Assembly (NCBI RefSeq): GCF_003026365.1 | Contig: NZ_PYOM01000006.1 | Span: 124,001-188,000 of the forward strand | Direction: 5' to 3' | Source: Photobacterium angustum | Lineage (GTDB): Bacteria; Pseudomonadota; Gammaproteobacteria; Enterobacterales; Vibrionaceae | DNA: 64,000 nucleotides | In this document: piece after piece, positions 29,126 to 38,138 of the stretch | Layout: each line of letters starts with the position of its first letter | Numbering within the stretch: the first letter of the stretch is position 1 | Notes under the pieces: model-generated | Database searches by the model: none | Seen by the model: the letters and a program-made list of their open reading frames with translations, nothing else | What the model was told of the DNA's origin: nothing | Translations under genes and position numbers: made by a program

Positions 29126-29866
29126 ATGAGTAAAGTAGCATTAGTTACAGGTGCTAAGGGTGGTATTGGTTCATCGATCACTCAAGCATTAGTCGATGCA
29201 GGTTTTCGAGTAGTTGCAACATATTACCCAACAGGTGAAAAAGCGGCTCAAGAGTGGTTCGCGGCTAATAATTATTCATCTGAGTCTGTTCGATTATTTC
29301 CACTCGACGTAACTGATACGAATTACTGTCAAGAAGCACTAGCAACATTGCTTCAAGAAGAAGGCCAAATTGATGTTTTAGTCAATAACGCTGGTATCAC
29401 TAAAGATACTACATTCAAGCGTATGACTGCTGATCAATGGAATGCAGTAATAGATACAAATTTAAACAGTCTGTTTAATGTTACTCAGCCTTTATTCGAT
29501 TCAATGTGTAAAAAAGGTAATGCTCGCATTATTAATATTACATCAGTGAATGGACTTAAAGGTCAGTTTGGTCAAGCAAACTATTCAGCAGCTAAAGCCG
29601 GTATGATTGGCTTTACAAAAGCACTAGCAGCAGAAGGCGCTCGTGCTGGTGTAACTGTAAATGCCGTTGCTCCTGGTTATACAGGTACGCCAATGGTTGA
29701 AGCGATTAAACCTGAAGTACTTGATTCAATTAAAGCTGAAATTCCAATGCGCCGTTTAGCGCTACCACAAGAAGTAGCAGCAGCAGTGACATTTTTAGCA
29801 AGTGATGCAGCAGCCTATATTACTGGTGAAACATTATCAGTAAATGGCGGCTTATACATGCAATAA
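29126..29866 (+). CDS. phaB: Acetoacetyl-CoA reductase
   Basis: NADPH-dependent reduction of acetoacetyl-CoA to (R)-3-hydroxybutyryl-CoA, the second step of polyhydroxybutyrate synthesis. It is a short-chain dehydrogenase of 246 residues. The cofactor motif is TGAKGGIG (8-15), NNAG is at 87-90, and the catalytic triad is Ser140, Tyr153, Lys157 in NITSVNGLKGQFGQANYSAAK. These numbers equal those of the Ralstonia enzyme. The start is backed by AAGGAAGGAG. First gene of phaB-phaA-phaP-phaC. Confidence 0.96.
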   Translation: MSKVALVTGAKGGIGSSITQALVDAGFRVVATYYPTGEKAAQEWFAANNYSSESVRLFPLDVTDTNYCQEALATLLQEEGQIDVLVNNAGITKDTTFKRMTADQWNAVIDTNLNSLFNVTQPLFDSMCKKGNARIINITSVNGLKGQFGQANYSAAKAGMIGFTKALAAEGARAGVTVNAVAPGYTGTPMVEAIKPEVLDSIKAEIPMRRLALPQEVAAAVTFLASDAAAYITGETLSVNGGLYMQ

Positions 29867-29914
29867 GCATGATTGACTGATTATTGAATTTTTTAAGTAA
29901 GGACGCGAATTAAT

Positions 29915-31120
29915 ATGGCTAGGGTATTTATTGTTGCTGCAAAACGTACACCAATTGGTAGTTTTAACGGCGCACTAAAATCAGTAACAGCAGCAGAACT
30001 TGGCGCAGCCGCAATTAAAGGCGCGTTAGCAGAAACATCAGTGCCAGTAGAAGCGATTGATGAAGTGATTTTCGGTAATGTCGTTGGTGCTGGTCAAGGT
30101 ATGGGACCGGGTCGACAAGCTGCTCTAAAAGCAGGCATTCCAAATGAAGTACCTGCATACACATTAAATATGGTGTGTGGTAGTGGTATGAAAGCGGTAA
30201 TGGATGCTGCCGCGCACATCAAAGCTGGCGATGCTGATATCGTGGTTGCTGCTGGCGCAGAAAACATGTCTCAAATTCCTTTTTGTGCATCATCGAAAAT
30301 TCGTGATGGGCAAAAAATGGGCAACCTTGAACTTAGCGATTTATTAATTGCTGACGGTTTAACGGATGCCTTTAATAATTACCACATGGGTGTAACCGCT
30401 GAGAATGTTGTTGAGAAAGTAGGCTTAACACGTGAACAGCAAGATAACTTCGCACTAGCGAGCCAACAAAAAGCGGTTGCTGCTATTGAGCAAGGCAAAT
30501 TTGTTGATGAAATTACACCTGTAGAAGTGGTAGGTCGTCGTGCAACTGTTGTTGTTGATACCGATGAGTACCCGAAACAAGACGCTTCAATCGAAGGTCT
30601 GGCAAAACTACGACCTGCATTTAAACGTGATGGTTCTGTTACTGCTGGTAACGCATCAGGTATTAATGACGGCGGTAGTGCAATTATTGTTGTTTCAGAA
30701 GCGGCAGTAAATAAATACAACCTTACGCCACTTGCTGAAATTGAAAGTTACGCGCAAGCAGGTATTGCTCCTGAAATTATGGGCTTAGGGCCTGTACCAG
30801 CAGTACTAAAAGCATTAGATAAAGCACAACTATCAATTGATAAAATTGAGCGTTTAGAGTTTAACGAGGCCTTTGCTGGTCAAGCTCTAGGTGTGCTTTA
30901 TGAAGTAGCAAAAGAAACGAATTCAAAAGTTGAAGATCTCGTTGAACGTGCAAACGTCAATGGCGGAGCTATTGCTCTAGGTCATCCACTAGGTGCATCA
31001 GGTAATCGAATTTTAGTGAGCTTATTACATGAAATGCGCCGCCGGGAAGATCAGTACGGTATTGCGACCTTATGTGTAGGTGGTGGTATGGGTACAGCCG
31101 TTATTCTAAAACGCGTTTAA
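29915..31120 (+). CDS. phaA: Acetyl-CoA acetyltransferase (beta-ketothiolase)
   Basis: Condenses two acetyl-CoA to acetoacetyl-CoA, the first step of PHB synthesis, in the cytoplasm. It has 401 residues. The nucleophile is Cys88 (LNMVCGSGMKA), with His357 (GHPLGASG) and the acid/base Cys387 (LCVGGGMG), as in biosynthetic thiolases. It lies 48 bp behind phaB on the same strand and is followed by the phasin gene. Confidence 0.96.
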   Translation: MARVFIVAAKRTPIGSFNGALKSVTAAELGAAAIKGALAETSVPVEAIDEVIFGNVVGAGQGMGPGRQAALKAGIPNEVPAYTLNMVCGSGMKAVMDAAAHIKAGDADIVVAAGAENMSQIPFCASSKIRDGQKMGNLELSDLLIADGLTDAFNNYHMGVTAENVVEKVGLTREQQDNFALASQQKAVAAIEQGKFVDEITPVEVVGRRATVVVDTDEYPKQDASIEGLAKLRPAFKRDGSVTAGNASGINDGGSAIIVVSEAAVNKYNLTPLAEIESYAQAGIAPEIMGLGPVPAVLKALDKAQLSIDKIERLEFNEAFAGQALGVLYEVAKETNSKVEDLVERANVNGGAIALGHPLGASGNRILVSLLHEMRRREDQYGIATLCVGGGMGTAVILKRV

Positions 31121-31190
31121 TTTTTATCTAAATATCGGCGCTGTATGAGGATACATGCAGTGCTTTATTACTATCAATGAGGAAAGATCT

Positions 31191-31541
31191 ATGTATACGG
31201 AAATGTTTAAGTCGTTCTCTGAGCAAACTGAAAAATCACTAGCACCATACGTTAAGTTCAACAAACTATTCACTAAGAATGTTGAAGAGCTAACTGAGCT
31301 ACAACTTGCAGCAGTTCGTGCATACAGTGATTTAGGTCTGTCTCAGCTTAAAGCTGTTAGCGAAGTAAAAGATATCCAATCTCTAACTGCGTTCAATAGC
31401 CAACAACTTGAAACGTTGACTAAGCTTTCTAAGCAGCTTATTGATGATAGCAACAAGTTCAACGCTGTTGCTCAATCATTCAAAACAGAAGTAGAAGAGC
31501 TTGTTGCTGACAATGTTAAAAAAGCAACGCCAGTAGCTTAA
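31191..31541 (+). CDS. phaP: Phasin family protein
   Basis: A granule-associated amphipathic protein that coats PHB granules, 116 residues. Almost wholly helical and without Cys, as in phasins: FNKLFTKNVEELTELQLAAVRAYSDLG followed by QQLETLTKLSKQLIDDSNKFN. Start taken at 31191, where TGAGGAAAG precedes the ATG; an in-frame codon 36 bases earlier has no ribosome site. A terminator-like hairpin lies directly behind it, which should make phaP mRNA more abundant than phaC. Confidence 0.93.
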   Translation: MYTEMFKSFSEQTEKSLAPYVKFNKLFTKNVEELTELQLAAVRAYSDLGLSQLKAVSEVKDIQSLTAFNSQQLETLTKLSKQLIDDSNKFNAVAQSFKTEVEELVADNVKKATPVA

Positions 31542-31552
31542 GGTTTATTTCT

Positions 31553-31584
31553 AGTCGCTCTCATTTATATGAGGGCGACTTTTT
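31553..31584 (+). terminator. Terminator/attenuator between phaP and phaC
   Basis: Stem AGTCGC(T)CTCAT / ATGAG(G)GCGACT with a 4-nt loop, followed by five T. It lies 12 bp after the phasin stop and about 78 bp before phaC. Confidence 0.75.
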
Positions 31585-31661
31585 GTTACAGCTTATCTCA
31601 ATTATGCTGAGTCAACTGTTCCCAAGTGTAATTGAATTAGTCCAAGTACAGGGTTTTTGTT

Positions 31662-33437
31662 ATGAACAATCACTTCTTTTCGGACTACTTTGCCAAGCTC
31701 CAAGATATGAACCAGCTATGGTGGAAGGAGTTAGACTCCGGCAAGGCAGCCATGAACACCCCATTAAATAAAGCGCTGAATGATATTAATTTGGAAGATA
31801 CTGCAGAGTTTTTTGAAAAAGCAGCATCACAGCCAGCAGCACTTGCTCAAGTCCAAATGGATTGGTGGGAAAAACAAGTTAAGATCTGGCAGAATATTGC
31901 TATGCCATCAACTGAGGGTGGACAATCTCTAATTAAGCCAGCAAAAGATGATAAACGTTTTAGCGATCCTGCATGGGAAAATGAAGCGTTTTACAATTAT
32001 ATTAAGCAATCTTATTTGCTTTTTAGCGACTCAATGCGTGAAGCGATTGATTCTATTGAAGGTGTTGATGAGAAGGCAAAAGAGCGTTTAGGCTTTTTTT
32101 CACGCCAAGCAATCAATGCGATGTCGCCAACAAACTTTGTTACTACAAACCCAGAACTGGCTAAGTTGACCGTTGAAACTAATGGTGAAAACTTAATTAA
32201 AGGGATGGAGTTACTGCAAGAAGACATGCAGAGCAGTGCGGATGTCCTGAAAATTCGCATGACTAATAGCGACGCATTCCAACTGGGTGTCAATATTGCA
32301 AATACTGATGGTGAAGTTGTATTTAAGAATGAGTTATTTGAACTTATTCAATATAAGCCATTAACTGAAAATGTTAATAGTACACCATTGTTAATTGTTC
32401 CTCCGTTTATCAATAAATATTATATCCTTGATTTACGTGAAAATAACTCAATGGTTCGTTGGCTTGTAGAGCAGGGTCATACTGTCTTTATGATGTCTTG
32501 GAGAAATCCAGGTACACCACAAAGAGATGTGGATTTTGAAAACTATGTACTAGACGGTGTTATCCCTGCCGTTGACGCTATTGAAGATATCACTGGCGAA
32601 AAACAAATCAATGCAGCAGGTTACTGTATTGGTGGTACATTATTAGCGACTACTCTGGCGTATTACGCAGCAAAACGTATGCGTAATCGTATTAAATCAG
32701 CAACATTTTTTACAACATTACTCGACTTTTCACAACCGGGTGAAATTGGTGCTTATATTAATGATCCATTAGTATCTGCAATTGAAGCACAGAACGATGT
32801 AAATGGTTATATGGACGGCCGCTCTTTGAGTGTGACGTTTAGTTTATTGCGTGAAAATAGCCTTTATTGGAATTATTATGTAAATAATTACTTAAAAGGA
32901 AATAGCCCAATAGACTTCGATTTACTTTATTGGAACGGTGATAGTACGAATGTTACAGCTGCATGTCATAGTACTATTTTACGCGAGTTCTATTTAAATA
33001 ATAAGTTAGTCGATAATAAAGGAATAAAAATTGGTGGTGTTTTTATTGATTTATCTAAAATCAAAGTACCAACATACTTTATTTCTACTCAAGAAGACCA
33101 TATCGCTTTATGGCAAGGTACATATAGAGGCGCTCAGAAGCTAGGTGGGAAGTCGACATTTGTACTCGGAGAGTCTGGTCATATTGCAGGGATAGTAAAT
33201 CATCCTAAAAAGAATAAATATGGTTTTTGGCTAAGTGATAAGCAAGATGAAAACCCAGAATCTTGGTTAGATAATGCTAAACGTCAGGATGGCTCTTGGT
33301 GGACGCATTGGGATACTTGGTTAGGGGATTTTAATAAGAAAGAAAAAGTGCCAGCGCGTGAAATTGGAAGTGATAATTATAAATCACTTTATACAGCGCC
33401 TGGAGATTATGTGAAAGAAACACTGCCACTTAAATAA
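31662..33437 (+). CDS. phaC: Class I poly(3-hydroxyalkanoate) synthase
   Basis: Polymerises (R)-3-hydroxybutyryl-CoA into PHB at the granule surface. It has 591 residues, the length of class I single-subunit enzymes (Ralstonia 589). The lipase-like box GYCIGG contains nucleophile Cys322. Asp479 is in STQEDHIALW and His507 in GESGHIAGIVNHP; these correspond to Cys319, Asp480 and His508 of Ralstonia. The N-terminal ~200 residues are the usual variable domain. It is the last gene of the pha operon; a very strong terminator follows. Confidence 0.97.
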   Translation: MNNHFFSDYFAKLQDMNQLWWKELDSGKAAMNTPLNKALNDINLEDTAEFFEKAASQPAALAQVQMDWWEKQVKIWQNIAMPSTEGGQSLIKPAKDDKRFSDPAWENEAFYNYIKQSYLLFSDSMREAIDSIEGVDEKAKERLGFFSRQAINAMSPTNFVTTNPELAKLTVETNGENLIKGMELLQEDMQSSADVLKIRMTNSDAFQLGVNIANTDGEVVFKNELFELIQYKPLTENVNSTPLLIVPPFINKYYILDLRENNSMVRWLVEQGHTVFMMSWRNPGTPQRDVDFENYVLDGVIPAVDAIEDITGEKQINAAGYCIGGTLLATTLAYYAAKRMRNRIKSATFFTTLLDFSQPGEIGAYINDPLVSAIEAQNDVNGYMDGRSLSVTFSLLRENSLYWNYYVNNYLKGNSPIDFDLLYWNGDSTNVTAACHSTILREFYLNNKLVDNKGIKIGGVFIDLSKIKVPTYFISTQEDHIALWQGTYRGAQKLGGKSTFVLGESGHIAGIVNHPKKNKYGFWLSDKQDENPESWLDNAKRQDGSWWTHWDTWLGDFNKKEKVPAREIGSDNYKSLYTAPGDYVKETLPLK

Positions 33438-33452
33438 CTTCCCTGAATGAAA

Positions 33453-33488
33453 AAAGCTCAGCATTATAAATGCTGAGCTTTTTTTTTC
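33453..33488 (+). terminator. Terminator of the pha operon
   Basis: A 12-bp or longer perfect stem (AAAGCTCAGCAT / ATGCTGAGCTTT) and a run of nine T. Confidence 0.93.
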
Positions 33489-33686
33489 GTTATATGCAAA
33501 ATTGGAGCTTAGGCTAAGATTTAAAGATTACTTTCTTAACCATTTTTAAAGGTTTTGTGAGCGAAACAGCATATTAATTTGTCTATTTACTGGATTGAAA
33601 TTATTTTTGCACTTTTTCGAGTTTTTTAATTTTCTGTTGTCTATTATGTTGTAATGATGGACTTTATTTAATTTTTGGAGCAGATA

Positions 33687-34091
33687 ATGACTAAACTAGC
33701 AACTATTGAAGGTATCGGTGAAGTATATGCGGCTAAATTAGAAGCGGCAGATGTCCATACGATGGAGCAATTATTGGATAAAGGTCAGAAACCTGCAGGC
33801 CGAAAAGCTATTGTTGAAGCAACGGGCATTAGTAGTAAATTAGTATTAAAGTGGATTAACCGAGCTGATTTATCGCGTGTTAAAGGTATTAGCACTCAAT
33901 ACGCTGATTTATTAGAGCTCTCTGGTGTTGATACTGTTCCAGAACTTGCGCAGCGTAATGCAGATAATTTACATGCAAAAATGCTAGAAGTGAATGAAGA
34001 AAAGGCGTTAGTTCGTCAATTGCCGGCATTGAAAAGCGTTCAAGATTGGATTGCACAAGCGAAAGAACTTCCACGTGCGATTGAATATTAG
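33687..34091 (+). CDS. DUF4332 helix-hairpin-helix protein
   Basis: A cytoplasmic protein of 134 residues with two helix-hairpin-helix-like units, LATIEGIGEVYAAKLEAADV and LSRVKGISTQYADLLELSGV. This is the layout of DUF4332 proteins, which are thought to bind nucleic acid, although no function is established. Start at 33687 with GGAG 6 bases upstream. The preceding TTG codon in frame overlaps that site. It has its own terminator. Position behind the pha operon is recurrent in related genomes as far as I recall, but no metabolic link is known. Confidence 0.87.
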   Translation: MTKLATIEGIGEVYAAKLEAADVHTMEQLLDKGQKPAGRKAIVEATGISSKLVLKWINRADLSRVKGISTQYADLLELSGVDTVPELAQRNADNLHAKMLEVNEEKALVRQLPALKSVQDWIAQAKELPRAIEY

Positions 34092-34107
34092 TATTTGATC
34101 TAATGAG

Positions 34108-34134
34108 AAAGCAGCCACTTTGGCTGCTTTTTTA
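34108..34134 (+). terminator. Terminator of DUF4332 gene
   Basis: AAAGCAGCC / GGCTGCTTT stem, 5-nt loop and a T-run. Confidence 0.9.
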
Positions 34135-34176
34135 TTATTTGAAAAATATAGTCGCCTATAAAAATAAAGGATTTAA

Positions 34177-34485
34177 ATGGAGTTTGGGATGATGAAGGGG
34201 CGTTCTATTAAGTGTTTCGTTATAAGTGGCTTAGTGATGATACTCTTGAGCTTACCGACACAGGCGAAAACCTACAGTGTTGCTGATACGTCAAAAATAG
34301 AGCCAAGCATTGAGTTTAATCTTGATGGGCAAGTAACCAATCAGCGTTTATGCTTCTATGAGGATAAAGCTTATTCATTGGGCGCTATTATTGATATCGA
34401 TGGTTATAAGCTTCAGTGTGCTGTTGAAAATGAAGTGGAATTGAACGGCCGCTTAATGTGGAAAAGCTTAGTATTGGTAAAATAA
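34177..34485 (+). CDS. DUF1496 (YnjH-like) exported protein
   Basis: A small periplasmic protein of 102 residues. A signal peptide covers about 1-30 (VISGLVMILLSLPTQAKT). The mature part carries the DUF1496 core: QRLCFYEDKAYSLGAIIDIDGYKLQC, with two conserved cysteines, and ends GRLMWKSL. Function unknown. Start at 34177 with AAAGG 6 bases upstream; two further ATG codons at 34189 and 34192 are possible. It converges on the YfcZ-like gene across a long palindrome. Confidence 0.82.
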   Translation: MEFGMMKGRSIKCFVISGLVMILLSLPTQAKTYSVADTSKIEPSIEFNLDGQVTNQRLCFYEDKAYSLGAIIDIDGYKLQCAVENEVELNGRLMWKSLVLVK

Positions 34486-34487
34486 AG

Positions 34488-34523
34488 CCAGAAATGATTA
34501 TCAATATTGATAATCATTGCTGG
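34488..34523. repeat. Perfect 26-bp palindrome with extended stem
   Basis: Positions 34493-34518 form a perfect palindrome (AATGATTATCA, ATAT, TGATAATCATT). After one unpaired base per side, the stem extends by five more base pairs (GCCAG / CTGGC). It lies between converging genes and lacks a T-run, so it may be a bidirectional terminator, a protein-binding site or a cruciform. Halves resemble Fur half-sites. Confidence 0.7.
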
Positions 34524-34543
34524 CTAAAGCTAAAGAACGATAA

Positions 34544-34843
34544 TTACTTAGCTAGAGAGCGGCTACGAAGTTCGAAAATTAGCTTCTCAGCACTGCATTC
34601 GAATTGAATGCGCGCTGTTAATTCTGTGCTATTTTCATCTACTGGGGTTGTTTCAACTTTGTAGTTAGCATTTACTTCTTTTGCTAGTGCAAGGTAGTTT
34701 GCTAATTCTACTTCTAGTGCATCTTTACCTTGAGCAAAGATTTGAACGTCAGCAGTATCATCGTTTTCTTTGATGACAAAACCTAGTTCGCCTGATACGC
34801 CACATGCTTCACAAACTTGGTATTCTTCTTTTTCAATAGTCAT
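34544..34843 (-). CDS. YfcZ/YiiS family protein (DUF406)
   Basis: A soluble acidic protein of 99 residues. It shows the family layout: an N-terminal Cys pair (CEACGVSGELGFV), a central helix (ALEVELANYLALAKEV) and the C-terminal FECSAEKLIFELRSRSLAK, matching the E. coli YfcZ end. Function unknown. The start at 34843 is preferred because GGGGA lies 8 bases upstream; an ATG five codons earlier has no ribosome site. Confidence 0.88.
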   Translation of the reverse strand: MTIEKEEYQVCEACGVSGELGFVIKENDDTADVQIFAQGKDALEVELANYLALAKEVNANYKVETTPVDENSTELTARIQFECSAEKLIFELRSRSLAK

Positions 34844-34958
34844 AACTTTAATCCCCATAGGTTAAGAGGCTATTCTAGAACGTTGTGATTTAGATCGCTA
34901 TTCATTAATAATGAAAAGTGAGTTTCATATATCTAAATTGATAAAGAATTAACATAGA

Positions 34959-36875
34959 CTAGCCATATAAGCGTGTAATGTGAGCAAAAGTTTGCTCAAA
35001 GGGGTACGCTTCAAGTTGACCAAAACCATCAAATTGCTTGGCTTTTAACTTGGTGGTCAATGGTGTTGTCATGCCATTTAAAAATCGTGTAATAGCAGCA
35101 ACAGATGGTGGAATATCACAAGCATTGATGAATTGATCGCACCATTGGGTTAAAACCTGATCGGAAACCTCAGGTAGTATCGGTAATGGTGGCAATGTGA
35201 TGCTTTTTCCTCGACAAACAGAGCAATGGTTACAATGTTCTGGAGCATGATGGTCAGCAAAATAGCGCGCTAATTGATAGCTTAAACAGGTTTTGCTTTC
35301 AAAAAAATCAATCATACTATTGATACGTTTTATTTCACTATGCTCTTTTTGTTGGAACAGTTGATACAGTGCCTCACTCTCAACATCGATATCAAAGTGA
35401 TGATTTTTTATAGCATACACATCCGTCATTTGTTTGCTTTCTAGAGTGATCCACCCTTTTTCATTAAAATAGTCAATCGCTGCAACAACACGTTTTCTAT
35501 CTGCATTATAGCCTTGCCATAATGCGTCCATATCCAGTGTATTCCATACTCTTGCTTTTGTTGAACAAGCAAAAATGGCTTCGACGAACTGGCGACGCTC
35601 ATTATTAAAATGGGATAAAATTTCATGCTGGCTAATGTTGAGCTTGTAACGGTAATCAGCAAAATAAGTATATTGAGGTTCAATGATCTGGCGAATCTCT
35701 AAATAGACCAATAGTGTTTTTAAAGGCAATAATCGAATATTGGCGTCTTTTGATAGCCGATTATTCATTACTTCCCACTGTTGTGATTGAGTTTTGATTT
35801 CATTTAATACGGTCGCTATCGAACTGCGATCAGGCGTATCTCCATAAATGAAATTTTGTAGCACATTTAGACCTGATTTATTTGCAATGACTGTGCAGGT
35901 TGAGTTTTCACCATCACGACCAGCTCGGCCTATTTCCTGACTATAGTTTTCAATCGATTTTGGTAGATCAAAGTGGATCACTTGGCGAATATCAGATTTG
36001 TCGATCCCCATGCCAAAGGCGATGGTAGCAACAATGCAATTAATTTCTCCAGCCATAAACTGCTGTTGTATATGCTGACGACGATCGGCATCCATACCTG
36101 CATGGTAAGCCTGAGCGGGAATATGATTACTTGTGAGAGTTGCCGCAATCTCTTCTGCAGTATGCTGTAAAGTGACGTAAACAATAGATGGTGTATTAGG
36201 TTGTGCTATCAATTGTTGTTGTAATACATCCAATTTTTCATCATCTTGGGCTGCTAAAATAGAGAGATCAAGATTTTTGCGATAGAAACCTGTTACGACT
36301 ATATCATCTTTTGCAATATTGAATTTATCTTGCATATCATTAATAACAGCTGGTGTCGCCGTGGCTGTTAATAGTAGTACTTGCGGAATATTTAAAGACT
36401 GTTGGTAATAAGGTAATTTCAGGTAATCGGGTCTGAAGTTGTGTCCCCACTCTGAAATACAGTGAGCTTCATCAACGACGAGTAATGAGATAGGAACTTG
36501 ACTGATAAAATGTCTAAAACGCTCGTTTTTCAAACGCTCAACAGAGATCATTAATACTTTAATTTCGCCTTGGCGAATATTCTGCATAACTTGCTGAGTC
36601 TGTTGCCAAGTTTGGCTTGAGTCGATAGATGCTGCGGGAATACCTTTTGATGCAAGGAAATCAAGCTGATCTTTCATTAATGCTAAAAGTGGTGAGATCA
36701 CCAGTGTTAGGTGCGGTAATTCAATTGCAGGGAGTTGGTAACACAGTGATTTACCTGAGCCCGTTGGGAAAATAGCGGCAGCAGAATGGCCATCAAGAAC
36801 ACGAGTAATGACTTCTTCCTGACCCGTTCTAAGAGAGTCAAAACCAAAATATTTTTTAAGTGTTTGATGATACAT
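34959..36875 (-). CDS. RecQ-like ATP-dependent DNA helicase
   Basis: 3'-5' superfamily 2 helicase of 638 residues. Motifs: GQEEVITRVLDG (motif 0), Walker A FPTGSGKSLCYQLPA (Lys42), DEAH 135-138 with the RecQ-specific CISEWGHNFRPDY loop, TATATP (motif III), YVTLQHTAEEIA, and the motif V/VI region ATIAFGMGIDKSDIRQVIHFDLPKS...QEIGRAGRDG. A zinc-binding Cys set (CLSYQL...EHCNHCSVC) follows. The C-terminus does not look like an HRDC domain. This, together with sequence differences from classical RecQ, suggests a second RecQ-type helicase, not the housekeeping one. Confidence 0.93.
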   Translation of the reverse strand: MYHQTLKKYFGFDSLRTGQEEVITRVLDGHSAAAIFPTGSGKSLCYQLPAIELPHLTLVISPLLALMKDQLDFLASKGIPAASIDSSQTWQQTQQVMQNIRQGEIKVLMISVERLKNERFRHFISQVPISLLVVDEAHCISEWGHNFRPDYLKLPYYQQSLNIPQVLLLTATATPAVINDMQDKFNIAKDDIVVTGFYRKNLDLSILAAQDDEKLDVLQQQLIAQPNTPSIVYVTLQHTAEEIAATLTSNHIPAQAYHAGMDADRRQHIQQQFMAGEINCIVATIAFGMGIDKSDIRQVIHFDLPKSIENYSQEIGRAGRDGENSTCTVIANKSGLNVLQNFIYGDTPDRSSIATVLNEIKTQSQQWEVMNNRLSKDANIRLLPLKTLLVYLEIRQIIEPQYTYFADYRYKLNISQHEILSHFNNERRQFVEAIFACSTKARVWNTLDMDALWQGYNADRKRVVAAIDYFNEKGWITLESKQMTDVYAIKNHHFDIDVESEALYQLFQQKEHSEIKRINSMIDFFESKTCLSYQLARYFADHHAPEHCNHCSVCRGKSITLPPLPILPEVSDQVLTQWCDQFINACDIPPSVAAITRFLNGMTTPLTTKLKAKQFDGFGQLEAYPFEQTFAHITRLYG

Positions 36876-36986
36876 GCTTAATACTCAATTGTCTTAATTG
36901 ATAGCATCATACCGTATGTTGATGTCGTTAGGGGAACGGGATATTAAAACACGTTACAAAATTGCGAAATATTTATCGTTGTATTC

Positions 36987-37331
36987 CTAGCGACTAAATG
37001 TATTAATAGGGATATGTAAATGGACACCGTAAGCATCATTCTCACTATAAGACGTGATATACAAACGTGTATCAGAATCAAAATTTATCGCGATATTTGC
37101 TTCTTGATAGGTAGATGATATTGATGTCGGCGTGAGGGGCTGGAAATTATTTAACGCTCTGTTTACACATAAGCCAGCATGGAAAAATGATAGCTGGAGT
37201 AGTGTTTTACAGTTTGTAGAATCATACATTAATACCGCTCTTGTTTCGATGTTGGTAATAGGAGAGTGGTTATTGAAACTATACGCTGATGGTGACGAAA
37301 GCAGTAAAAAAAACAATAAGTATAATTTCAT
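36987..37331 (-). CDS. Possible small exported protein (114 aa)
   Basis: Not recognised. The frame opens with a good signal peptide (MKLYLLFFLLLSSPSAYS, cleavage after AYS). The mature part of ~96 residues contains two cysteines (NCKTLLQLS, AGLCVNRAL) that could form a disulfide. The ribosome site is weak (GAAAGACC). An opposite-strand frame covers much of the same DNA but lacks comparable features. The signal peptide is the main argument. Confidence 0.55.
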   Translation of the reverse strand: MKLYLLFFLLLSSPSAYSFNNHSPITNIETRAVLMYDSTNCKTLLQLSFFHAGLCVNRALNNFQPLTPTSISSTYQEANIAINFDSDTRLYITSYSENDAYGVHLHIPINTFSR

Positions 37332-37478
37332 TGGTCTTTCTCGTTATTGGGATATAACAAGAAAATGCATATAGTGTTCCAATATGATGTTTATTGCTAA
37401 TTATTCATTATTCGTGAAATAGGGAACAATAGGGCGTTTTTAGATAACGTGTGAACGCATCCTTGCGTTATTGTTCAC

Positions 37479-37967
37479 TCAGTGTTTGGTGATCTTATCA
37501 AGATATCCCATCGCAAAAGCAGATAATACAAAGGTAATATGAATGAGCAAGTACCAGAGTAATTTTGAGTTATCAATATTTTCTATATTCATAAATATTT
37601 TTAATAAATGAATTGAAGATATTGCAACAATAGAGGCTGATACTTTGTTTTTTAATGAGCTTGCATCAAGTTTACCTAACCAACCTAACTTGTCGTCATG
37701 ATCATCGAGATCTAGGCGTGAAACGAAGTTTTCATAGCCAGAAAACATCACCATAACAACGAGTCCGCCAACAAGAGCAATATCAACAAGCGAAAGAATA
37801 ATCAGGACTAAGTCCATACTTTTCATTGTGATAATGACAGGGATCACATCAAAGATTTCTTGAAAAAATTTGACTGAAAGTGCCAATAACACAAAGCTGA
37901 GACCGAAGTAGATAGGTGCCATTAACCAACGTGACCCATACATCATTCGTTCAAATATTTTTTCCAT
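37479..37967 (-). CDS. yqhA: YqhA family (TIGR00645/UPF0114) membrane protein
   Basis: Inner-membrane protein of 162 residues, closely matching E. coli YqhA over its length: [79 protein letters not shown]. Four hydrophobic segments. Function is not established. The ATG at 37967 follows directly on a GTG; the ATG is preferred. Confidence 0.95.
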   Translation of the reverse strand: MEKIFERMMYGSRWLMAPIYFGLSFVLLALSVKFFQEIFDVIPVIITMKSMDLVLIILSLVDIALVGGLVVMVMFSGYENFVSRLDLDDHDDKLGWLGKLDASSLKNKVSASIVAISSIHLLKIFMNIENIDNSKLLWYLLIHITFVLSAFAMGYLDKITKH

Positions 37968-38096
37968 CACAAAGGTGTCTCTTAAAAGTGGTAGGGATAA
38001 TCGAAAGCGGGATTTTAGATCGAAAATCTAGGAGTGAATAGTTTGAAATGTACTATTAAGTATTTTTTGCTGATAGTTTTACGCCTGAAGTGAATA

Positions 38097-38133
38097 AAAG
38101 GTTCTATCTTAAGTATACAGATAGAACCTCTTT
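38097..38133 (-). terminator. Terminator of pldA
   Basis: Perfect 11-bp stem AGGTTCTATCT / AGATAGAACCT followed on the minus strand by TTTTATT. Confidence 0.82.
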
Positions 38134-38138
38134 ATTGA

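Noticed and set aside
37132-37374. Plus-strand frame of 80 codons
   Set aside because: It is opposite to a frame with a clear signal peptide, and it has no ribosome site or recognisable fold.
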